In this document: positions 11,001 through 15,221 of the stretch, piece by piece | Layout of the letters: every line of letters starts with the position of its first letter | Position numbering within the stretch: position 1 is the stretch's first letter | Origin: a virus | Direction: 5' to 3' (one strand) | DNA length: 25,773 nucleotides | IMG/VR virus record: IMGVR_UViG_3300030329_003473 | Location: 1 to 25,773 of that record | Translations under genes and position numbers: made by a program | Notes under the pieces: generated by a model | Databases searched by the model: none | The model's input: the letters and a program-made list of their open reading frames with translations, nothing else | What the model was told of the DNA's origin: nothing

Positions 11001-12832
11001 GGCGGTATATACCCCTGCATCTGCGTGAGGGCATCGAACATACCGGAATCCATCTTGTTGGTATGCAATCGCCAACCATCTGAACCTTCCAATTGCTGAT
11101 GCCGGTATATATTTCCGTCGCTACCACGACTGAAACGCCACCACTTACGCGAGTCCTGAGAACCACGGTAAGTTCCCATATCTTCAGCACCGGATGGGAT
11201 ATCAGCCTGTGCTGATGGTTCTGCCACCCTCTGAGTTCCAACTGTTGGTTGCGCAGCAGCTTGCGGTGATACCGCCTTCAGCACACGTGACACTTTCTGT
11301 GATACAGGATCTTGCTGCTCTGATAACCACTGTGCTTCTTGCGCAGCCCGAGCGTCAGTATCTTCATCTATCTGCATCTCAGACAATACTGGCTGTGCAG
11401 CTTCAAGGGCACGAGCGCTAGACTCTGGTATCCCTAAAGCATCATCGTATCGGTTAATGTCATCAACATCATCCCATGGAGAGGAAGGAGTATCGACATC
11501 GACGCTGACATCTCCGCCTTCCAAGGCTGCTTGCAATCCAGACGGCTGGGCAACTTCCCGATCAACCACACTCGTGCTATCACGACCAATATCAAACCCA
11601 AATGGCGAAGGACCCGGTTGTGGTAAAGGGGCTGGATGTGGAGCAGGCCCCGGTTGCGGACCGCCTACAGGAGGAAACGGGTCTCCATGCGGAGGTACAG
11701 TCGGACCTGACGTTGGGCCAGTAGGGACGGGCAAGTCAATCGGCGGTGCTACAGGGCCTGAGACAGGTCCTGAGACAGGTCCTGAGACAGGTCCCGAAGT
11801 TGGCACATCAACCGGAGGGATCGAAGGAGGGGTGTCTGCTGGTGGTGCAAGTGGCTTCTCGCCAACTGGAGGACTTGGCGGGATTTCACTAATCGGCGGA
11901 ATAGGCTTATCAATGTCGATATCATCGCCGGGCCGTTGATCAAAGTCATTTCCCGGGGTGCGACGACGCTCCTCAGGTTGCTCCTCCGGTTGTGGCTGAG
12001 GCTGCGGAGCGGGATCTGGCAACGGTTGCTGAGGACCCGGATCTGGCCACGGTTCAGTACGATCCGGCCAGTCATGCGGATCTGGCTGTGGTTGGGGCTG
12101 TGGTTGGGGCTGTGGTTGGGGCTGAGGTTGTGGTTGTGGAGCAGGATCGGGCTGAGGTTGTGGCTGTGGAGCAGGATCAGGTTGTGGTTGTGGTTGTGGT
12201 TGTGGAGCAGGATCGGGCTGAGGTTGCTGATCACCGCCCGGCCCCGGTTGTGGTTGCGGCTGCGGTTGCGGCTGAGGAGGACCCGGCACCTCAATAATGA
12301 TAGGACCCCGAGGTCGTTTTGGTTGCTGTGGTGGCCACTGCTGCTGAGGCCACTGTTGCGGGAATGGGAAAACATTCGGAGGTAATAAAATATTGGGTAG
12401 TGGCAGTCGTGGCATGGGCATTCCCCCCTGCCCGGGTAACTGCGGCATCTGCGGCATCTGTGGATTCTGTGGATTCTGTGGGTTCTGTGGGTTCTGTGGG
12501 TTCTGTGGTTGCTGTGGCACACCTCCTCCACCTTGGCCACCTCCACCGCCTACGGGCTGGTTCGGGTTAGGAAGAATAGTACCCGGAGTTTGATACCCTA
12601 CAGACAGAGATTGCGTTGGAGCCGGTGCTGTACCACCCAGCGCAGCGCCAAGCGCATTCACAGGAGCAGCCTTCGCTGCTTGCTGTGCTACCTGCTGAAC
12701 AGGTTTAGCCGCAGGCTTCTTAAAACTAGCCGCCTGCTTTGGCTTGGCCATGTTAGCAGCCTGACCGTAGTTGCCAGACATAGGATTTTTTGGTGTTTTC
12801 TTTCGCTTTTGCTGATCAAAAGGCATATTCAT
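5078..12832 (-). CDS. Giant 2584-residue modular low-complexity virion protein
   Basis: One uninterrupted frame covers almost a third of the window. N-terminal 60 residues: Lys/Ala/Gln-rich. Residues about 75-425: Pro/Gln-rich, with NPQ, QPQP, DPAPQPQ and SGPV repeats. Residues 722-785, 1288-1354 and 1508-1569: three diverged copies of one domain with G-[KQ]-W-D, [VI]-D-P-x-x-G and R-[LVI]-F. Residues 792-800, 874-882, 1942-1950 and 1988-1996: the motif F-[AS]-x-V-G-E/D-A-A-Y/A. Residues 1184-1197: collagen-like PGFPGHPGHPGLPG. Residues about 1773-1808: Pro-Val-Pro-Asp-Arg repeats. Residues about 1809-1930 and 2030-2230: predicted helical. Residues about 2355-2398: TPGV/PPPGTPGI repeats. The last 130 residues are helical. 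No catalytic signature or membrane segment is obvious. ATG at 12832 overlaps the previous stop by one base; a second ATG lies two codons on. Position after the tail genes suggests a virion protein, perhaps internal or ejected; a fibre or scaffold is possible. Confidence 0.92.
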   Translation of the reverse strand: MNMPFDQQKRKKTPKNPMSGNYGQAANMAKPKQAASFKKPAAKPVQQVAQQAAKAAPVNALGAALGGTAPAPTQSLSVGYQTPGTILPNPNQPVGGGGGQGGGGVPQQPQNPQNPQNPQNPQNPQMPQMPQLPGQGGMPMPRLPLPNILLPPNVFPFPQQWPQQQWPPQQPKRPRGPIIIEVPGPPQPQPQPQPQPGPGGDQQPQPDPAPQPQPQPQPDPAPQPQPQPDPAPQPQPQPQPQPQPQPQPQPDPHDWPDRTEPWPDPGPQQPLPDPAPQPQPQPEEQPEERRRTPGNDFDQRPGDDIDIDKPIPPISEIPPSPPVGEKPLAPPADTPPSIPPVDVPTSGPVSGPVSGPVSGPVAPPIDLPVPTGPTSGPTVPPHGDPFPPVGGPQPGPAPHPAPLPQPGPSPFGFDIGRDSTSVVDREVAQPSGLQAALEGGDVSVDVDTPSSPWDDVDDINRYDDALGIPESSARALEAAQPVLSEMQIDEDTDARAAQEAQWLSEQQDPVSQKVSRVLKAVSPQAAAQPTVGTQRVAEPSAQADIPSGAEDMGTYRGSQDSRKWWRFSRGSDGNIYRHQQLEGSDGWRLHTNKMDSGMFDALTQMQGYIPPGQVADALKRYDDMGRFNPNWNQEPVPTAEEMNRAAEERRRAMAAEQQALAEQRRRDETPAERAKRSAEEQMAAGREHIPMLPNENREEYRSRRRSEVVNELDDIVRSEDPGKWDDFSFDESLEDDKKYWFIDPRAGTALPTTGKSVKQLFSALNRKDSINALRLLEDEDGNRLFSKQKEKFAEVGDAAYEPEEAAEPQGRDLIRDALESGRFVHAPSALYPGAPNEYRDTVSGKVYPESQALELLRSESQKDGKPPAEKPDPFAEVGEAAYEPEVEQQVDLSGLPTGKTVRGEDIPTGRVDLPPPEEDSRIASISNSLKDSFAGKNSGGVEIKDRFGNFKKPMRFTLNAGTRSETSVLRFMGADGKMYAYGQFGYGGREGWIPWDQVRDRASEFRGAVQTDMEKDWHAAVKEYTDADFNNRQFDEMVKNRDAWSKAVESGVITEEEMQGFLSEYDFYGRPQVARDGVKHSVVVDNDGTVKLVPDTSPHAGIPEGPAPTPDLGKGGFGHIDAGQIKPEFYNDTYTAEDEERFQFLQKNAWGLTKEAVAEGRELLRRRDEMLSGHFEKPERPVYPGFPGHPGHPGLPGNQYFPDRDPLDLRIKQFPVDSVPVPPSLRDQLIGDVEPTPTPEPTPERPTPVSPRPPVDTPDIRDQLIGAKDPEPVDALPEPPKPQVREGGKWDGAAFNSAVQSIDDSKDYKLVDPRSGIGRKMSGSNLKTILGRMSLRFAGNILDNLEDTGGNRVFGDQLGSAPTPAPAQEQVGATTDALVSEAERLRFNVERDKDGNPTHITHKGMGTRQPVAEWAKQFFPDYLKGPDYEAPVEQPKRTKWGGEYIPPPPGKTDEDGRWVSYTPDLKMPKMPSYENVKLPSKAQLRRGAYVAVGRDDWTKWRESTEEPGQWDNWANMLDWSQNYTFVDPLTGEERKSPGKDITQLFKMLNKPMRDEAMRLIKDDKGRSIFGNEFIPRSYSQAISHLRKRGANVGYAHPVKAFDMAGNEIPHRQGKQTQSRKKWVSYEETERKRAAEAWAAKQSKEFMDELYKKHPERFAFSGTSSGRYKELSDKETQQEASGQVSPEQLVRKHFRKPSSGSLSNALSGKQPEVEPSVTPKDVSTSPLERALGGRDASGAEGEYSGIVSRDLKREPENFAAAPMGLLRQPDGGWDPVPERREDPVPDRRRAPVPDKMEDPGPILREDPAPTWKKITPEERRAAAERNRKNKITNTRRSVLDTHLDIHRLESQLKNPRLKGEQREKLQRHLDAERSNLSRFQKYLGEQGSGIDAALFQEEIDRLDKSLNGRYIAPHVRQELQGKRDIYQSVLDGMGGAEEPARDFSAVGEAAAQDVDSPSKPKTASSWFGSGQDRQFPVAGDTVPGKADRFSEVGEAAYADDDRRSVAEGATDFAQPASSPAVSPPDVDTPSHLTNAMGDAPLKWDRWASHGVPEPKFIKEQEFAFKYLVDNMISDIEAVTGESHDRDGIHNLSPEEAQRRLDIVESMLPQVEHGSKRYTFRGLNPQMLKNPKEDKHLSHREWSKLPAAARRLYSDGFMQAKDNIRRFKQVAGGGEPIPEWNRDNWPAWMGPVYTKYIPTDYRAKASAFASAKHRLIEEQEAIGKKYKSGELTRDETFQQQAALQNKIKQIDEVKKVYWPKIEDLMQSVWNQVEAKDKKTGRPISMEDYTVVERPKQLAAPTQDPLSFLKHIKSGTPINEVAPGRVAAFDKPLARFVMPAEPAPGTPAPIVEPPEATPPVTPSPGNPGVTPSPETPGVTPSPGTPGIVAPPPGTPGIVAPPPERDDDPLPEPPVDEEPVEEGEPVPISQNILDIMPQGIEKTGMIEVDPGISREMITARGINPQLLVNQAVAQARQQAGPTQRNLLGGAGRGMSSDVGTFSRHALGPLAQSLLGGRQSMLRIPWEQQLKYADDVRKREQLAHDLGLKQAMLTGKDWYRRYQEQLDEQRLRNQILMGILNPLIGNLYS
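5641..5767 (-). repeat. Tandem 30-bp and 27-bp repeats near the giant gene 3' end
   Basis: Bases 5641-5670 and 5671-5700 are identical 30-mers coding for GTPGIVAPPP. Bases 5701-5727 and 5728-5754 are near-identical 27-mers with a partial third copy. The exact duplication looks recent. Confidence 0.85.
6845..6871 (-). repeat. FxxVGxAAY motif, giant copy 4
   Basis: FSEVGEAAY, residues 1988-1996, followed by ADDDRR. Confidence 0.8.
6983..7009 (-). repeat. FxxVGxAAY motif, giant copy 3 (Tyr to Ala)
   Basis: FSAVGEAAA, residues 1942-1950, followed by QDVDSPS. The terminal Tyr is replaced. Confidence 0.75.
7409..7516 (-). repeat. 8-residue Pro-rich repeats (DPVPERRE type)
   Basis: DPVPERRE, DPVPDRRR, APVPDKME, DPGPILRE and DPAPTWKK are five diverged copies (36 codons with edges) in the giant protein. 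Confidence 0.75.
8126..8311 (-). repeat. Giant-protein ~65-residue repeat, copy 3
   Basis: Residues 1508-1569. Begins GQWDNWANMLDW, has FVDPLTG, then ITQLFKMLNKPMRDEAMRLI and ends GRSIF. Confidence 0.75.
8771..8971 (-). repeat. Giant-protein ~65-residue repeat, copy 2
   Basis: Residues 1288-1354. Begins GKWDGAAFNSAVQS, has KLVDPRSG, then LKTILGRMSLRFAGNILDN and ends GGNRVF. Confidence 0.75.
9242..9283 (-). repeat. Short collagen-like tract in the giant protein
   Basis: PGFPGHPGHPGLPG (residues 1184-1197) gives a handful of Gly-X-Y-compatible triplets, echoing the longer tract in the preceding gene. Confidence 0.65.
10187..10213 (-). repeat. FxxVGxAAY motif, giant copy 2
   Basis: FAEVGEAAY, residues 874-882, followed by EPEVEQQ. 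Confidence 0.8.
10433..10459 (-). repeat. FxxVGxAAY motif, giant copy 1
   Basis: FAEVGDAAY, residues 792-800, followed by EPEEAAE. Confidence 0.8.
10478..10669 (-). repeat. Giant-protein ~65-residue repeat, copy 1
   Basis: Residues 722-785 of the giant protein. Begins GKWDDFSFDES, has FIDPRAG, then LFSALNRKDSINALRLLED and ends GNRLF. The motif FAEVGDAAY follows six residues later. Confidence 0.75.
11750..11797 (-). repeat. Four 12-bp units coding for (SGPV)4
   Basis: Three near-identical plus-strand units GACAGGTCCTGA plus an edge copy encode SGPVSGPVSGPVSGPV in the giant gene. Confidence 0.8.
12081..12273 (-). repeat. Low-complexity QPQP/DPAPQ tract
   Basis: 6-base and longer units encode QPQPQP and DPAPQPQPQ. 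The plus strand is G-rich (GGTTGGGGCTGT recurring). Confidence 0.8.
12440..12516 (-). repeat. 9-bp tandem repeats coding for (NPQ)n/(MPQ)n
   Basis: Near-identical 9-base units on the plus strand (CTGTGGGTT/CTGTGGATT) encode NPQNPQNPQ, then MPQMPQ. This is a short-period tract in the giant gene, prone to slippage. Confidence 0.8.
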
Positions 12833-14226
12833 TATGCAAAGAACCCTTTACCGTGTACTGCATTTTGTAAAATTTGACCCTTACGACGCAGGTCTTCCAG
12901 TTTCTTTCGCTGCTGGATGGCAGACGACTGAGCACCAAGACCTTGCACTGCCTCAGCCACATCGAGACCACGTGTAGCAGCGGTCCCTACATTAGCAAGT
13001 TCGTTCTGCTGCGCTTCATCTGTGATCTGCGCAATGTTTTGGATAGCCATGGGACTTCCTGCACCAGACATCACGTCCTGCAACTGCTGGTTAGCACCAG
13101 CGGTGGTAGCTTTGCTACTGGTTGTTCCGGTGGGAAGTAAGTTTAAATTCTTGGCAGACGCCACTGATTTTGAAGGCTGAATACCAGCATCCACAATTGG
13201 TCCAGCACCTTGATCAAAACCTTGATCATCCTTTCTACCAGCAGCATCCTGATAGCGACCCCATTGCTTTAACGCTAGGTTGACAAGACCAACAGGCCCT
13301 ACACGATCAGTGCCGCCACCACCTCCACCACCAAGACCACCTTCACCCAGCAACTTATCAAGCATATTATCCTTGAATCTGTAGTCCGCCTCGGCCATGA
13401 CCTTCTTCTGATCCCAGTCCGCCCAATCTCTCATGGCCTCATTGAGATCATCAGCCCAATCGCCGCTGACGGCTTTTTTAAACAAGTCCCAGAATCCTGT
13501 GCCATCCCACGGGTGTCGCATAACAGGACCGCCCGGAGGGAAATAGTCGTCTGGAATAGGAATAGAGTCATCACCATCATCATCACCATCACCATCTCCA
13601 TCTCCATCTCCATCACCATCATCAGGATCAGGATCAGGACTCGGCTCACCCGGAACCGGCTGTTCGGGAACTCCGGGGTCTCCCGGCAGCGGGATAGGTT
13701 CACCCGGCTTCTGGCTTTGCCCCCCTTCCACAAGCGTGCCGTCAGGAAGGATATCATACATACCATCACGTATTAGCTGTATTAGATATTCAGGATTTCC
13801 CGGCGATGCGGAGTAAGGGTCTCCCAATAGTTTCGCAATGCGGATAATATCAGCAACACTAATTCCAGACATCTCCAGCCACGACTTAGCTTCATCTGAC
13901 CAGTTAGCAGGATCATACGGGTCTCCCGTACCCGGCCCCGGAGGCATGTCAGGGTAAAGACCTTCAGTAAACTGAATACCCTGCCCTGAACCTGTCGAGC
14001 CAGTCGGTCCTGATGGTCCAGATGGACCTGATGGACCTGATGGACCTGATGGACCAGTCGGTCCTGATGGACCAGTCGGTCCTGATGGACCAGTCGAACC
14101 TGATGGACCAGTAGAATTCCCCCATGGGCCTACTATACCCATGACAGGACCCTGAGTGGTTTGTGGTTGTCCTTGAGTCAGCTGATTCCTTGCTGAGTTA
14201 CGAATAAAATCCTCTGCACGTGCCAT
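12832..14226 (-). CDS. Collagen-like repeat virion protein (464 aa)
   Basis: Residues 40-78 form 13 uninterrupted Gly-X-Y triplets of the GPS/GPT/GST type, a collagen-like triple-helix signature used as a trimeric stalk in many phage virion proteins. Around residues 197-220 is an acidic Asp-Pro/Asp-Gly run (DGDGDGDGDG), and around 307-314 a Gly-rich hinge. The last ~100 residues look helical (QQLQDVMSGAGSPMAIQNI), ending in KGFFA. There is no signal peptide or membrane segment. The ATG overlaps the stop of the tail-collar gene by one base (TAATG), and the stop overlaps the next start in the same way, so translation is probably coupled. Placement right after the fibre-like gene fits a fibre or tail accessory. 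The helical C-terminus and the giant neighbour also allow an internal-virion role. Gene call certain; role inferred. Confidence 0.9.
   Translation of the reverse strand: MARAEDFIRNSARNQLTQGQPQTTQGPVMGIVGPWGNSTGPSGSTGPSGPTGPSGPTGPSGPSGPSGPSGPSGPTGSTGSGQGIQFTEGLYPDMPPGPGTGDPYDPANWSDEAKSWLEMSGISVADIIRIAKLLGDPYSASPGNPEYLIQLIRDGMYDILPDGTLVEGGQSQKPGEPIPLPGDPGVPEQPVPGEPSPDPDPDDGDGDGDGDGDGDDDGDDSIPIPDDYFPPGGPVMRHPWDGTGFWDLFKKAVSGDWADDLNEAMRDWADWDQKKVMAEADYRFKDNMLDKLLGEGGLGGGGGGGTDRVGPVGLVNLALKQWGRYQDAAGRKDDQGFDQGAGPIVDAGIQPSKSVASAKNLNLLPTGTTSSKATTAGANQQLQDVMSGAGSPMAIQNIAQITDEAQQNELANVGTAATRGLDVAEAVQGLGAQSSAIQQRKKLEDLRRKGQILQNAVHGKGFFA
13567..13638 (-). repeat. Asp-Gly/Asp-Pro acidic tract
   Basis: 24 codons of mostly Asp alternating with Gly or Pro in the collagen-like protein; possibly a cation-binding or extended spacer. 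Confidence 0.8.
13993..14109 (-). repeat. Collagen-like Gly-X-Y tract (13 triplets)
   Basis: Tandem 9-base units (GGTCCTGAT/GGACCTGAT on plus) encode GPS, GPT and GST triplets at residues 40-78 of the 464-residue protein. Confidence 0.9.
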
Positions 14227-15221
14227 TATAAACCCAATCCTGTTCTGGAATTATTAAGACGTTCCATCATTGCCACATACATGTATGGCGGCACGGTAGC
14301 AACACTACCACCCGATACTGTATGCGATATTGTACCACTTCCGCTGTGCGAGAGACTACCTGTACCAGCGTGTGCTAAGTCACTTGCTCCAGCATTGGCA
14401 AGTTTCGTGTAAAACGTACCACCAACGCTATCTCCTGTTAAAACACCTACGGTAGACGTAGTTCCAGTGCCTATAGTTGTGTCTGATACCTCGTGTTTAT
14501 GGCTTAACCCGCTTGCAGGGTGATCTGAGATGGTTCCAGCCACGTCCGAACCCGCATGAGCACCAATACCACCGGCAATATCAGATATATTGTGGTCACC
14601 CACAGTCACTGACACCGCAGCTGAGGCAGCACCGCCCGTATTACCGCTATCGGAACTAGACGACCAGCATCGCATGAATTTATCTGCAACATTCAGGCCC
14701 GATCCACCATTGTCTTTAGAATTAGCAGTTCCGTCCATGATGCTCCAGCCTTCAATGCCATTATCACCCTGAACACCCATGCGAACACTGCCTATCCGGT
14801 GGTCGCCGTAACCCGGAGCAATCTTAGAGCCGTCTTTAGCTTCAAAAAACATGATTACATCACCGGCCACCACGTTTGGGTCCTCCCCCGGCCCTACCGG
14901 AAGGTAAATTTGAATGTCACTACGACCTGTGGTGCCATTACCCTTGAAATCGTCCGCTTCACGGCACAACACAAGGCTCATTCCACCGTTGTCACTTGGG
15001 TAAGTGCTGCTGTCCGCATTGTAGTCCCAATTGTGCTGGGCTACTGCCCATCTGCACGATTGAATGGCGGGAGCCACTACCGATCCACGAAAAGTCACTG
15101 TGCCAGAGTGCTCAAGCCCCATATTGGCGTTGCTGAAGATATCACGCAACACCGCAACCTGCTCTGGGAGCATGCCTGCATCCAGTAAGCGGTCGAATTG
15201 AATGGCATGGCGGGAATACAC
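14226..15221 (-). CDS. Tail-collar-type fibre / receptor-binding protein (331 aa)
   Basis: Residues 158-186 (GWSIMDG ... KFMRCWSS) resemble the 'GW-x-x-x-DG ... LxxxFxxG' core of the phage tail-collar domain. The C-terminal VPPYMYVAMMERL (310-322) matches the 'PPYxxxxxIxxL' ending typical of collar-type fibre tips. Between them, residues 210-300 are Gly/Ser/Thr-rich with His at many turns (DHN, AHAG, DHP, HKH, AHAG, SHSG, SHT), suggesting a beta-rich tip with possible metal-binding HxH. Residues 1-157 are an N-terminal region of unknown fold, presumably virion attachment. Start is GTG at 15221, sharing a G with the TAG stop of the nozzle gene and preceded by GAGGGGG at 10 bases. An ATG at residue 17 is the alternative. 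A host-recognition role is inferred from domain type and position after adaptor and nozzle genes. Confidence 0.8.
   Translation of the reverse strand: MYSRHAIQFDRLLDAGMLPEQVAVLRDIFSNANMGLEHSGTVTFRGSVVAPAIQSCRWAVAQHNWDYNADSSTYPSDNGGMSLVLCREADDFKGNGTTGRSDIQIYLPVGPGEDPNVVAGDVIMFFEAKDGSKIAPGYGDHRIGSVRMGVQGDNGIEGWSIMDGTANSKDNGGSGLNVADKFMRCWSSSSDSGNTGGAASAAVSVTVGDHNISDIAGGIGAHAGSDVAGTISDHPASGLSHKHEVSDTTIGTGTTSTVGVLTGDSVGGTFYTKLANAGASDLAHAGTGSLSHSGSGTISHTVSGGSVATVPPYMYVAMMERLNNSRTGLGL

Noticed and set aside
12081-12516. CRISPR-like array in the short repeats
   Set aside because: Units are 6-9 bases, contiguous, in frame and without unique spacers.
11457-12593. Plus-strand frames rich in Gly, Trp-Leu or Cys-Gly repeats
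   Set aside because: They are reverse-strand readings of the Pro/Gln and NPQ repeats of the giant gene.
13567-13638. Plus-strand run resembling a polyhistidine tag (CATCACCATCATC)
   Set aside because: It is the complement of the Asp-Gly tract in the real minus-strand gene, so no tag or vector is implied.
13567-13638. EF-hand or RTX calcium repeats in the Asp-Gly tract
   Set aside because: Spacing is a simple DG alternation without the GGxGxDxUx nonapeptide or the 12-residue EF loop.
14226-15221. Diversity-generating retroelement target in the fibre gene
   Set aside because: No reverse transcriptase or template repeat is in the window, and no A-biased variable repeat was seen.
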